Shown: one piece after another, positions 1 to 9,525 of the stretch | How positions within the stretch are numbered: position 1 is the first letter of the stretch | How the letters are laid out: each line of letters begins with the position of its first letter | Assembly: GCA_023438065.1 (NCBI GenBank) | Contig: JAEXRH010000014.1 | Span: forward strand, 1-64,000 | DNA length: 64,000 nucleotides | Origin: Spirochaetota bacterium | GTDB taxonomy: Bacteria > Spirochaetota > Spirochaetia > Treponematales > Treponemataceae | Reading direction: 5' to 3' | Notes under the pieces: model-generated | Told to the model about the DNA's origin: nothing | The model's database searches: none | Seen by the model: the letters and a program-made list of their open reading frames with translations, nothing else | Translations under genes and position numbers: made by a program

Positions 1-975
1 AACGCGGACCCGCACGGGACCGCGTTCGCCGTCTCGGTCGACCACGCGGCCTCGGGGACAGGGATCTCGGCGAGCGACCGGTCCCTCACGATACGGAGCC
101 TCGCGGACCCCAACGCCGCGCCGGCCGACTTCAGGCGACCCGGGCACGTATTCCCGCTCGCCGCCCGGACTGGCGGCGTTCTCGCCCGGAGGGGGCACAC
201 CGAGGCTGCCGTCGACCTCTCGCGTCTCGCCTTCCCGGACGAGAAGGACGCTCCGCACGCGGGCGCGATCTGCGAGATCATGAACGACGACGGCACCATG
301 GCCCGCCTTCCCGACCTCGAGCGGTTCGCCGCGCGGCACGGCCTCAGGATCGTCAGCGTCGAGGCCCTCGCGGACTATCGCGCCTCGCGGGCGGAACGCG
401 CGGCGAGCGCGCGGCTCCCGACCCGATACGGCGAGTTCTCGCTTCGCGGCTATAGCGATCCCGCGACGGGCGCCGAGCACCTCGCGCTCACGATGGGCGA
501 CGTCGCGGACGGCGACGCGGTGCTCTGCCGCGTGCACTCGGAGTGCCTCACCGGCGACGCGCTCGGCTCGATTCGGTGCGACTGCGGCGAGCAATTCGAC
601 CGCGCCATGCGCGCGATCGCGCGCGAGGGTCGGGGGGCGCTCCTGTACCTCAGGCAGGAAGGCCGGGGCATCGGGCTTCTCAACAAGATCAGGGCGTACG
701 CGCTCCAGGACGCGGGCGCGGATACCGTCGACGCGAACATCGCGCTCGGCTTTCGGGCCGACGAGCGGGACTACCGGATAGCCGCCGGGATACTCGCGGA
801 CCTCGGCGTCGGCTCCGTGCGCCTCATGACCAATAATCCCGACAAGGTCGAGCGACTCGAGGCGCTCGGCGTGCGGGTCGCCGAACGGATCCCGATCGTC
901 GTCCCGCCGAACGGCGAAAACGAATTCTACATCGCGACCAAGGAACGCCGCATGCGCCACCGCCTCGGCCGGTAA
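1..975 (+). CDS. ribBA: Bifunctional DHBP synthase / GTP cyclohydrolase II (5'-truncated by window edge)
   Basis: Riboflavin synthesis. The N-terminal part makes 3,4-dihydroxy-2-butanone 4-phosphate from ribulose 5-phosphate; the C-terminal part opens GTP in the first committed step. The frame is open from base 1, so the first part of the DHBP synthase domain lies outside the window. What remains of that domain shows RPGHVFPL and RGHTEAAVDL. The cyclohydrolase II domain follows, with the zinc motif HSECLTGDALGSIRCDCGEQ, the RQEGRGIGLLNKIRAYALQ segment and LMTNNP. An internal ATG at 280 is not the start because homology continues upstream of it. ribH follows 39 bases later, so the two are probably cotranscribed with upstream rib genes. 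Identification is secure; whether the DHBP synthase half is complete cannot be judged. Confidence 0.95.
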   Translation, partial: NADPHGTAFAVSVDHAASGTGISASDRSLTIRSLADPNAAPADFRRPGHVFPLAARTGGVLARRGHTEAAVDLSRLAFPDEKDAPHAGAICEIMNDDGTMARLPDLERFAARHGLRIVSVEALADYRASRAERAASARLPTRYGEFSLRGYSDPATGAEHLALTMGDVADGDAVLCRVHSECLTGDALGSIRCDCGEQFDRAMRAIAREGRGALLYLRQEGRGIGLLNKIRAYALQDAGADTVDANIALGFRADERDYRIAAGILADLGVGSVRLMTNNPDKVERLEALGVRVAERIPIVVPPNGENEFYIATKERRMRHRLGR

Positions 976-1014
976 GGCGCGCGGACGCGAACCTCGATAA
1001 ATCAAGGAGATACC

Positions 1015-1476
1015 ATGAAAACCTACGAAGGAAAACTCGTCGCGGAGGGAATACGCGTCGCCATCGTCGCGGCGCGATTCAACGAATTCATCGTTTCAAA
1101 GCTCGTCGCCGGCGCGCTCGACGCGCTCAGGCGGCATGGCGTCGACGAAGGAGAGATATCGGTCGCCTGGGTCCCCGGCGCGTTCGAGATTCCGCTCGCG
1201 GCGCGAAAGCTCGCCGAGCGCGCGGACGTCGACGCCGTCGTCTGCCTCGGCGCGGTGATCCGCGGCGCGACCCCCCATTTCGACTACGTGTGCGCGGAAT
1301 CCTCGAAGGGCATCGCGCAAGCCTCGCTCGCGACGGGGAAACCGGTGATCTTCGGGGTCGTGACGACCGACTCGATCGAGCAGGCCGTCGAGCGCGCGGG
1401 AACGAAGGCGGTAAACAAGGGCTACGACGCGGCGGTAAGCGCCATCGAGATGGCGAACCTCCTTAAGGCGATGTAG
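1015..1476 (+). CDS. ribH: 6,7-dimethyl-8-ribityllumazine synthase
   Basis: Condenses 5-amino-6-ribitylaminouracil with 3,4-dihydroxy-2-butanone 4-phosphate to give lumazine, the direct precursor of riboflavin; the family forms cytoplasmic shells. The 153-residue length is typical. Family signatures are visible: RFNEFIV near the N-terminus, VPGAFEIPLAARKLA, and GAVIRGATPHFDYVC with the catalytic-region histidine. The start is supported by AAGGAGATACC directly upstream. It lies just after ribBA on the same strand and converges with the permease gene 1515-2639. Confidence 0.97.
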   Translation: MKTYEGKLVAEGIRVAIVAARFNEFIVSKLVAGALDALRRHGVDEGEISVAWVPGAFEIPLAARKLAERADVDAVVCLGAVIRGATPHFDYVCAESSKGIAQASLATGKPVIFGVVTTDSIEQAVERAGTKAVNKGYDAAVSAIEMANLLKAM

Positions 1477-1514
1477 CCCACGGGCGTCAGGATGCGCGTT
1501 CCCCCGGGCGCGCG

Positions 1515-2639
1515 TCACGCCAACGCGAGATACGCGGAGAAAAGGTATCCTGACATGAGCGCGCCCGCGACGATGAACGCGAGATACAGGAGGATCGCGC
1601 GACGCTTCATGAACGTCGAGATCCCGGCGATGACCCACGCGCTCGTCGCCTGCCCCGTGATCATGAACGCGAGCAGCGCGCCTTCGCCAGCCCCCGCGCG
1701 CCTGAGGGCGTCGATGAGCGGGACCGCGGATTCTCCCGAGACGTACAGCGGCAGTCCGATCGCGGCCGCGATCGGTATCGCGAAGGGCGAGCGACCGCTA
1801 AAGAGGGCGACGATGAAAGCCTCGGGGATAAGCTCGTTTATCATGAAGCCGATCCCGACGAATATGGAAAAGTACAGAAGGATCTGCTTGAGTCCCACGT
1901 TGACCAACGCGGTCGCGACCCGATCCGCCTTCAGCGCCGCGAGAATGCTTTCGCGGGCGGGAGCGACCGAGACCGGCGTGGGTACAGGCAGCACGCAGCA
2001 CGAGGGGGAGAAGGACGCCGGTCGCGTCGCGAGCCGCAACGAGGGAAGCTTCCATTCGTCGTCGGCATAGACGCCGGTGCCGCAGGAGCAAGCGCTCGCG
2101 ACGGGTGAAAGCTTTTCAGGCGTCGCGGACGCGCAGCCGCACTTTCCCGCCGGGGAAGCCCGAGTCCCGTCGAACCGCGTTTGTCCGCGCAAGAATCCGG
2201 TGTTCCGCTCGATGACCGTGGTAAGGAAGCCCGAGCCAAGACCGATGACGATGGAGGCCAGGAGCAATGCGACCGCGAACCGAAACCCGACCACCCCCGC
2301 GAGCATTACGAACCCGTCGGGGCTCATCAGCGGCGATGACGTGAGGAATGCCATGATGGGTCCCCAGGGCAACGTCGTGGTAAGGAGGCCGATGATAACG
2401 GCCATGGTACCGCAGGCGCAAAGCGGCGTTAACGCGCCAAAAACGACGCTCGCGAAAACCGACGCGGAACCCCTCTTAAGCAGGAAATCCTTCAGTTTCT
2501 CGACGTCCACGTACACCGTCATCAAAACCGCCGTGCCGATGGCCAGGAACAGCGGAATCGCGTTGTGCGCAAGACTTGTGATGACCGCGGCAACCGCGCC
2601 CGCTACCAGATTGGAGATGAACACCGTCAATCCATCCAT
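1515..2639 (-). CDS. DUF318-type (YraQ/SO_0444-like) permease, putative metal/metalloid efflux
   Basis: A 374-residue polytopic membrane protein. It has about eight hydrophobic segments in two blocks, residues 1-150 and 225-374. The first block contains TPLCACG (71-77), the cysteine motif found in this permease family. The two blocks are joined by a polar loop rich in cysteine (C167, C169, C184, C186, C214, C215) that could bind metal. An upstream in-frame codon at 2705 is rejected, because it would translate the operator and promoter; the ATG at 2639 has GGGGGG eight bases upstream. A dedicated ArsR-type regulator lies upstream on the same strand, and both genes carry the same operator. The substrate (arsenic, copper, zinc or another soft metal) cannot be told from sequence; efflux is inferred from family and context. 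Confidence 0.8.
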   Translation of the reverse strand: MDGLTVFISNLVAGAVAAVITSLAHNAIPLFLAIGTAVLMTVYVDVEKLKDFLLKRGSASVFASVVFGALTPLCACGTMAVIIGLLTTTLPWGPIMAFLTSSPLMSPDGFVMLAGVVGFRFAVALLLASIVIGLGSGFLTTVIERNTGFLRGQTRFDGTRASPAGKCGCASATPEKLSPVASACSCGTGVYADDEWKLPSLRLATRPASFSPSCCVLPVPTPVSVAPARESILAALKADRVATALVNVGLKQILLYFSIFVGIGFMINELIPEAFIVALFSGRSPFAIPIAAAIGLPLYVSGESAVPLIDALRRAGAGEGALLAFMITGQATSAWVIAGISTFMKRRAILLYLAFIVAGALMSGYLFSAYLALA

Positions 2640-2662
2640 AATATACCCCCCATAATTCTCTA

Positions 2663-2686
2663 TGTATATCGTATTTTTACGATGCA
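2663..2686 (-). promoter_or_regulatory. ArsR-type operator and promoter of the permease gene
   Basis: Read on the minus strand, TATACA (2668-2663) is a good -10 box. The 17 bases before it contain ATCGTA-AAAA-TACGAT, a perfect 6+6 inverted repeat at 2668-2683. The same arrangement, with the same flanks, recurs in front of arsR at 3066-3089. The -35 position (GCAGGT) is weak. About 25 bases separate the -10 from the permease ATG, enough room for its Shine-Dalgarno run of G. Confidence 0.75.
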
Positions 2687-2729
2687 CCTGCGCAAAAAAA
2701 ATCACTCGCGAAGGGATATCCCTCCATCT

Positions 2730-3059
2730 TCATGAACAGGAACCGCATCCGGAAAGAAGCGTCGAACCCATGCGATCAAGGAACGACCGGATATTGTCTT
2801 CCTCAAGAAAATAGCAACTCCATTGATCGCGTTTTTCCTTCCGGATGAGCCCCGCTTCCTCAAGGACGGCAAGATGACGGGAAACCGTCGATTGCGCGAG
2901 GCCCGTCATGGCCACGACGTCGGCGACGCTGATTCCGTTTTCGTGAAGCTCGATCAAATCGCAACAGGTAACGATTGAACGGGATCGCAAGGCTTCCACC
3001 AATTGAAAACGCGTTTCATTCCCGAGGGCATCGCATACTTTATAGAGCGGCTGTGTCAT
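2730..3059 (-). CDS. ArsR/SmtB-family metal-responsive repressor
   Basis: A 109-residue winged-helix DNA-binding protein. The helix-turn-helix covers about residues 43-66 (VADVVAMTGLAQSTVSRHLAVLEEAG), followed by the wing with WSCYFLEE. Cysteines C9, the pair C32-C33, and the C-terminal C105-x2-C108 are candidate thiol ligands for arsenite or a soft metal; which of them bind is inference. No Shine-Dalgarno sequence precedes the ATG. Instead the -10 box TATACA ends six bases before it, so the mRNA is probably leaderless. The shared operator in its own promoter and before the permease indicates autoregulation and control of the permease. Confidence 0.88.
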   Translation of the reverse strand: MTQPLYKVCDALGNETRFQLVEALRSRSIVTCCDLIELHENGISVADVVAMTGLAQSTVSRHLAVLEEAGLIRKEKRDQWSCYFLEEDNIRSFLDRMGSTLLSGCGSCS

Positions 3060-3065
3060 GATTCT

Positions 3066-3094
3066 TGTATATCGTATTTATACGATGCAGTCAA
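3066..3094 (-). promoter_or_regulatory. arsR promoter with operator inside the -35/-10 spacer
   Basis: On the minus strand: TTGACT (3094-3089), a 17-base spacer, TATACA (3071-3066), then six bases to the ATG at 3059. The spacer holds the perfect inverted repeat ATCGTATTTATACGAT in plus-strand orientation (3071-3086). Repressor bound here would physically exclude RNA polymerase. The element matches 2663-2686 except for one loop base. Confidence 0.82.
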
Positions 3095-3198
3095 CTACAA
3101 ACCGTACCTGCGCGCCTTTTAAAAAGCCAATACGCGACAGGCTGTCCCGAGGAACGGGGAATTTACCTACTCATGTCCCGGAAGTATCCCGCGGGTTG

Positions 3199-3239
3199 CC
3201 GGTTTTTCGTTGCCCGCCCGGAAAAACCGGGATTACACT
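3199..3239 (+). promoter_or_regulatory. Probable promoter of the CBM9-like gene, overlapped by an inverted repeat
   Basis: TTGCCC (3210-3215), an 18-base spacer and TACACT (3234-3239) sit 20 bases before the ATG at 3259. A perfect 9-base inverted repeat, CCGGTTTTT (3199-3207) and AAAAACCGG (3222-3230), flanks the -35 box and may be an operator. Upstream bases 3095-3198 show nothing further that I recognise. Confidence 0.5.
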
Positions 3240-3258
3240 GGCGCCCAGGAGGATTTCC

Positions 3259-4005
3259 ATGAAACGTAACGCTTTTCCTGTTTTCGCCGCCCTCGCGGTT
3301 TTCTCGATCCTGTGCGTCCTTCCCGCGACCGCGCAGAACAAGGCTCCCGATCAGAAACCGGGCGAGGTGGTCTACATCGCCTATCCCGTAGCCATCGCCA
3401 TAGACGGCAAGTTCGACGACTGGGCCGGCATCCCGAACCAGAAGTTCGATACCGGCACGAAGAAAAGCCCCATCTCGACCCAGAGCAGGGTCATGGACTT
3501 CGCGGTCGCCGCGGACGAGACGAACCTCTACGTCTACATGCACTCCGTCGACGCGAAGATCATCGCGGGAAAGCACGGCAAGGATTATTACAACGAGGAC
3601 TCGATGGAGTTCTTCTTCAACCTCAGCGGCAACCTCGCCACGAAGCAGTACCTCCCCGGCATCTTCCAGATCTGCGTCAGCGCGCTCAACATCGGCAAGC
3701 CCGCGAGCGCCGAGATGGCGATCTTCGGAACGCAGAGCACGACCGTCAAGGTCGTCGGACAGGCCGTCAAGACAGCCGACGGATGGGCCTTCGAGGCCGC
3801 CGTTCCGCTCGGGAAATTAAAGCCCGAACACGGGCTGACGATCGGCTTCCAGGCGCAGGGCAACGGCACGAGCTCCGTCGACCGCGACGCCAAGCTCATC
3901 TGGAGCAAGGCCGACAAGAACGACGCATCCTGGCAGGACCCCTCCGTGTTCGGAAAGGCGGTCTTCTTCAAGGTCGGCAGCACGGACGTTCCCCCCGCGA
4001 AGTAA
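3259..4005 (+). CDS. Exported CBM9-like (carbohydrate-binding family 9) domain protein
   Basis: A 248-residue secreted protein. Residues 1-25 form a signal peptide (basic MKRN, hydrophobic core, cleavage after ATA). The rest is one domain of the DOMON/CBM9-like type. It starts with the hallmark IDGKFDDWAGIP, followed by alternating strands and Y-N-E-D-S-M-E-F-F-F, the usual sugar-side strand of this fold. The start at 3259 is chosen because AGGAGG precedes it; an in-frame codon at 3058 would run through the arsR promoter and gives no signal peptide. It is monocistronic and ends in a strong terminator. Known relatives bind xylan or cellobiose ends or decorate envelope enzymes; here the ligand is unknown. 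Confidence 0.8.
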   Translation: MKRNAFPVFAALAVFSILCVLPATAQNKAPDQKPGEVVYIAYPVAIAIDGKFDDWAGIPNQKFDTGTKKSPISTQSRVMDFAVAADETNLYVYMHSVDAKIIAGKHGKDYYNEDSMEFFFNLSGNLATKQYLPGIFQICVSALNIGKPASAEMAIFGTQSTTVKVVGQAVKTADGWAFEAAVPLGKLKPEHGLTIGFQAQGNGTSSVDRDAKLIWSKADKNDASWQDPSVFGKAVFFKVGSTDVPPAK

Positions 4006-4045
4006 TCCAACGAGCGGCTCGGGGCGCGCCTTGGGCCAAGTAACA

Positions 4046-4075
4046 ACCGACGGGTCCGATGCCCGTCGGTTTTTT
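4046..4075 (+). terminator. Rho-independent terminator after the CBM9-like gene
   Basis: A perfect 9-base stem ACCGACGGG (4046-4054) / CCCGTCGGT (4062-4070) with a 7-base loop is followed by five T. Confidence 0.92.
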
Positions 4076-4090
4076 ATGCACCCGCGGGGT

Positions 4091-4112
4091 GTATACCTAC
4101 CGGTAGGTATAC
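4091..4112. promoter_or_regulatory. 22-bp perfect palindrome upstream of ettA
   Basis: The half-site GTATACCTACC is followed immediately by its exact reverse complement, with no spacer. It lies about 50-70 bases before the ettA start, between the preceding terminator and the ettA -10 box. Palindromes of the TACC/GGTA kind are typical of TetR-family operators; no TetR gene is in the window, so the regulator is unknown. Confidence 0.6.
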
Positions 4113-4160
4113 CGATGCCACAATAGCAAATCCAGCGCTTTTCGGGTACACTCACCCTCT

Positions 4161-5927
<1,767 letters not shown>

Positions 5928-5940
5928 AGACCCTGAACGA

Positions 5941-5977
5941 TCGCCTAGTCGCGCGGTTCAGAACCGCGACAAGGCGA
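5941..5977. terminator. Hairpin between convergent ettA and cheB
   Basis: An imperfect long hairpin has outer stem TCGCCT (5941-5946) / AGGCGA (5972-5977) and inner stem GTCGCGCGGTT / AACCGCGAC with one bulge. There is no T run on either strand. It sits between two convergent 3' ends, so a transcription-stop role is plausible but not proven. Confidence 0.45.
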
Positions 5978-6018
5978 ACAGGCACAACGGGATTACCGGG
6001 CGCGGACGCGCCCGGGCC

Positions 6019-7071
6019 TCACGAATACAGTTTTCTTAACCGGTCAACCATGCCCTCAAGCGGCATAACCTCCGCCGCGGCCCCCAGGTCGATCGCCTCC
6101 TTCGGCATCCCCCACACGATAGAACTCGCCTCGTCCTGCGCGATCGTGAACGCGCCCGCGGCCCTCATCGCGAGAAGACCTCGAGCGCCATCGCGGCCCA
6201 TGCCGGTAAGGAGGATTCCCGTGGCGTTCCGGCCGATATGCTCGGCGACCGACTCAAAAAGGGGATCGACCGCCGGACGCTGGTTGCACACCTTCGGCCC
6301 GCCGACGATCCTCGTAGTCCATTCCGTTCCCCTCGCGGCGACGAGCAAATGATAGTTGCCCGGGGCGATATACACCGTTCCTTGCCGCAGGCGCTCTCCG
6401 TCCTCCGCCTCCTTCACCGTCGCCGGGCTGAGTTCGTTGAGCCGATCGGCGAAAAGACCGGTGAACCGCTCGGGCATGTGTATGACCGCGACCGTCGGGG
6501 GGAATCCTGGATCCCAGTCGCGGAACAGCGTCTCGAGCGCGATCGTCCCGCCGGTCGAGGTGCCGATAGCGAGGATTTTGTTGGTCGACGCCAGTTCGGC
6601 GAGGTACTTTCGCCGAGGGCCCTCGCGGGCGCCCTCGGAAAGCCTGTCGACGCCCCGCCGAAGCCTTGAGAGATCCGCGCGACTGGCCGCCACGATCCGC
6701 TCGGAGAGCAGATCGATCACGTCCTCGACGCTGAACGGCCCCCCCGGCTTCGGCACGACGTCAACCGCGCCAAGCTCGAGCGCGCGCATGACCGCGGAAT
6801 TCGAGTCCTTCGCGAGCGACGAGACGACGATCACCGGTTTAGGGTAATGGGCCATGAGCTGGCGAAGGAAGGTGAGCCCGTCCATTCGGGGCATCTCGAT
6901 GTCGAGCGTTATCACGTCGACCTCGGTACGCTCGAGCTTGTCCCGCGCGATGTAAGGATCCACCGCGGACCCGACGACCTCGATCCCCGGATGCCTCGAG
7001 AGGCGTTCGGTAAGAATCTCGCGCACGATGGCCGAGTCGTCGACGACAAGAACGCGAACCTTCCGTTCCAT
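6019..7071 (-). CDS. cheB: Chemotaxis protein-glutamate methylesterase/glutaminase
   Basis: Removes methyl groups from chemoreceptors when phosphorylated by CheA, giving adaptation. 350 residues. Receiver domain 1-125 with acidic pocket VVDDS and phospho-acceptor D57 (ITLDIEMPRMDG). Methylesterase domain from about 165, with the triad S172 (IGTSTGGT), H198 (VIHMPERF) and D294 (GMGRDG). The start at 7071 is preceded by AGGAGA; an upstream in-frame codon at 7128 lies inside cheR and is rejected. It is the last gene of the che operon, eight bases after cheR. Confidence 0.97.
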   Translation of the reverse strand: MERKVRVLVVDDSAIVREILTERLSRHPGIEVVGSAVDPYIARDKLERTEVDVITLDIEMPRMDGLTFLRQLMAHYPKPVIVVSSLAKDSNSAVMRALELGAVDVVPKPGGPFSVEDVIDLLSERIVAASRADLSRLRRGVDRLSEGAREGPRRKYLAELASTNKILAIGTSTGGTIALETLFRDWDPGFPPTVAVIHMPERFTGLFADRLNELSPATVKEAEDGERLRQGTVYIAPGNYHLLVAARGTEWTTRIVGGPKVCNQRPAVDPLFESVAEHIGRNATGILLTGMGRDGARGLLAMRAAGAFTIAQDEASSIVWGMPKEAIDLGAAAEVMPLEGMVDRLRKLYS

Positions 7072-7079
7072 TTGATCTC

Positions 7080-7865
7080 CTACACAACCTGTTTCCTGAA
7101 TACCGCGGGCCCGACCTTCTTCATGCACGTCGGTATCTCGAGCAGCGCCTCGGTGTGACCCACGAAAAGCGCGCCGCCGGGGGCGAGATTCGCCGCGAGA
7201 TTCTCGAGCGCGCGCCGCCGCGAGTCGTCGTCGAAGTAGATCATCACGTTGCGGCAGAACACGAAGTCGAAGTCGCGCTCGAAACGCACAGGCGCGCGGA
7301 GATTCACGCGCTTGACCCTCAGGAAAGACCGCAAATCTCGCCTTACCCTGACGCGCGCGTCGTCAACGCGGGAAAAGTACCGCGAGGCGATCTTCGGTTC
7401 GGTGAACTGCAGCTTCCCGACGGGGTATTCGCCCCGATTGACCGCGCCGAGCGCTGTCGGGTTCACGTCGGTCGCCACGACGACGAAGTCGGTAAACCCC
7501 GAGTCGAGAAGCGCGATGGCTATCGAGTAGGCCTCCTCCCCGGTCGAGCTCGCGGCGCACCAGACGAGCGGGCGCGCGATCCCGCGGGCACGGGCGTCGG
7601 CGACGAGGAAATCGAGATGCTCACGCTCGCGGAAGAAGAACGTGTGCCCGACGGTGATCTCGTCGAGAAGCTGGTCGCGGGCGACCCGGTCGCCGGTCTC
7701 GAGTTTCCCGAGAAAAGCCCCGAGATCCACGCCGCGCGCGAGAGAAAGCTTCTCGAGCTTCATCCTCAGTACGTCCGTCTTTCCCGCGGAATGGTGAATC
7801 CCGAATTCGTCGTAAATGAACGAGCGAAAGCGTTCAAGCAGTTCGCGGGAAAGAGACGCGGCCAT
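7080..7865 (-). CDS. cheR: Chemotaxis protein methyltransferase
   Basis: SAM-dependent methylation of receptor glutamates, opposing CheB. 261 residues: an N-terminal helical domain (1-70), then the Rossmann-type methyltransferase with ITVGHTFFFRE, the SAM loop WCAASSTGEEAYSIAI, DVNPTALGAVNRGEYP, and FVFCRNVMIYFD near the end. Its ATG overlaps the stop of the preceding mcp by one base (TAATG), which implies translational coupling. No C-terminal pentapeptide-binding extension or TPR domain is visible. Confidence 0.97.
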   Translation of the reverse strand: MAASLSRELLERFRSFIYDEFGIHHSAGKTDVLRMKLEKLSLARGVDLGAFLGKLETGDRVARDQLLDEITVGHTFFFREREHLDFLVADARARGIARPLVWCAASSTGEEAYSIAIALLDSGFTDFVVVATDVNPTALGAVNRGEYPVGKLQFTEPKIASRYFSRVDDARVRVRRDLRSFLRVKRVNLRAPVRFERDFDFVFCRNVMIYFDDDSRRRALENLAANLAPGGALFVGHTEALLEIPTCMKKVGPAVFRKQVV

Positions 7866-9514
7866 TACGGCCTGTCCGAGGCGAATTCGGGGTCGTCGTC
7901 GAGCGGGATCCGTCTGCCCTCGCCGGAGACGCTCTCTTGGGTGAGCGACACCCTGGGGCCGGCGGCTCGAGCGGACTTGGCCCGCTCGGGGTTGACGGAT
8001 CGTCCGACGCCGATAGCCGCATCGCGCGCGACGGCCGCGCGCGCCGATCGCGCGGCCCCGCCCAATACGAGGGTCGACAGCCCGATCACGATGTCGTGAA
8101 GCGCGGCGACTTGGGATTGCAGCTCCTCGGCCGAACTCGCCGTTTCCTCCGACGCCGACGCGTTTTGCTGCACGACGGTATCGAGCTGGATGATCGCCTT
8201 ATTCACCTGGCCGATCCCCTCGTCCTGCTGACGGCTCGCGGTCTCGACCTCGCGCGTCATCTCGTTCGACTTTTTCGAGTTCGCCGAGATCTCCTTGAAT
8301 ATCTCGGCGAGTTGGTTGGTGAGCGTTTGGCCCTCCTCGGTTTTCTGGAGCGCCGTCTTGATCATCTGCGCCGTTTCCTTCGCGCTCGCGGCGCTCCGGT
8401 TCGCGAGGTTCTTCACCTCGTCGGCGACGACGGCGAATCCCATCCCCGCCTCTCCGGCGCGGGCCGCCTCGACCGCGGCGTTGAGCGCGAGCATGTTCGT
8501 CTGGAAGGCGATGTCGTCGATGACGTCGATGACGGACCTTATTTCGTCGGCTGCCTTCGCGATGTCGGCCATCGCGACGAGCATCCGATCCATGTGCACC
8601 GAGCCCTGGGCTGCGACCTCCGAGGTTTTCGTCGCGAGGACGCTCGCCTCTTTCGCGTTCTCGACGTTCTGCCTGACCATCGAGGCGAGTTCCTCCATCG
8701 AGCTCGTCGTTTCCTCGATGCCCGAAGCCTGCTCGGAGGCGCCCGAGGCGATTTCCTGCGCGCTTACCGAGAGTTGCGACGACGCGCTCCCGATCTGATC
8801 GGCGCCGGAGGAAAGGGCGTTAACGATCCTGACCACGGGCTTCGTGACGGAGCGCGAAAGCAGAAACCCGAGGGCCAGGGCCGCGACGAACCCGATGGCG
8901 ATCGTCGAGAGCACGAGCCTGACCGCGACGGCTGAATCGCGTATCGCCCTGTCCGTCAGGGTCTTTCCGTAATAGTCCTTGACATAGGTAAGAAGCTCGG
9001 TGAGGCCGCTAACGCATTCCTCGAACCGAACGCGGTTTTCTCCGCTGATCGCCATCTCGGTGAGCGCCTTGCCGTACGCTTCCGGCTTCGCGCCGCTCTC
9101 GCGCATGCGCTTGGCGGCTTGAAGGAACTCGTCATCGTCTTTCGAGACGACCTCGAGTTTCCCGAGGAAATTTCGATACAGCGCCTCCTCTTCGTCGGTT
9201 TTCCCGAGCGGTTCGTATGCGGCGCTCGCGGCCTTGAGGTCCGCCCGCGCCTTCTCTATGTTCTTGAGTTGCCTGTCATAGTCCTCGTCCGTGATGTAGG
9301 GAGAGGTAAGCGTCCTCATCGCGGCCTTGATCGCCTGCAGGCGAACCATCATGACCTCTATGTTGATTATCGCGGGGATGCTCTCCCCGGAAAGCGCGCC
9401 GATGCTCGCGGCCGAGGCGTTAAGACCCCGATACCCGATAGCGCCGACGACGAGCGTGATGAGCGCGACGGCGAGAAAGCCCGAGATAAGCTTCGCGGAA
9501 AGTCCGATCTTCAT
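7865..9514 (-). CDS. Methyl-accepting chemotaxis protein with four-helix-bundle-type sensor
   Basis: A 549-residue receptor. TM1 spans about residues 7-29 and TM2 about 203-225; the periplasmic region of about 170 residues between them is all-helical and lacks a Cache pattern, consistent with a 4HB_MCP-type sensor. Cytoplasmic HAMP and signalling hairpin follow; the tip IAFQTNMLALNAAVEAARAGEAGMGFAVVADEVKNLA is canonical. Glutamine/glutamate-rich methylation segments flank it. The C-terminus is a long Arg/Ala-rich tail without an NWETF-like pentapeptide. GGAGACACTGA precedes the start. It is the receptor encoded within the che operon; the ligand is unknown. Confidence 0.93.
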   Translation of the reverse strand: MKIGLSAKLISGFLAVALITLVVGAIGYRGLNASAASIGALSGESIPAIINIEVMMVRLQAIKAAMRTLTSPYITDEDYDRQLKNIEKARADLKAASAAYEPLGKTDEEEALYRNFLGKLEVVSKDDDEFLQAAKRMRESGAKPEAYGKALTEMAISGENRVRFEECVSGLTELLTYVKDYYGKTLTDRAIRDSAVAVRLVLSTIAIGFVAALALGFLLSRSVTKPVVRIVNALSSGADQIGSASSQLSVSAQEIASGASEQASGIEETTSSMEELASMVRQNVENAKEASVLATKTSEVAAQGSVHMDRMLVAMADIAKAADEIRSVIDVIDDIAFQTNMLALNAAVEAARAGEAGMGFAVVADEVKNLANRSAASAKETAQMIKTALQKTEEGQTLTNQLAEIFKEISANSKKSNEMTREVETASRQQDEGIGQVNKAIIQLDTVVQQNASASEETASSAEELQSQVAALHDIVIGLSTLVLGGAARSARAAVARDAAIGVGRSVNPERAKSARAAGPRVSLTQESVSGEGRRIPLDDDPEFASDRP

Positions 9515-9525
9515 TCAGTGTCTCC

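Noticed and set aside
2640..2700. N-terminal extension of the permease to 2705
   Set aside because: The extra residues are encoded by the operator/-10 region and are polar, unlike a membrane protein start.
3058..3258. N-terminal extension of the CBM9-like protein from 3058
   Set aside because: It crosses the arsR operator and promoter and lacks a ribosome site; ATG 3259 has AGGAGG and opens a signal peptide.
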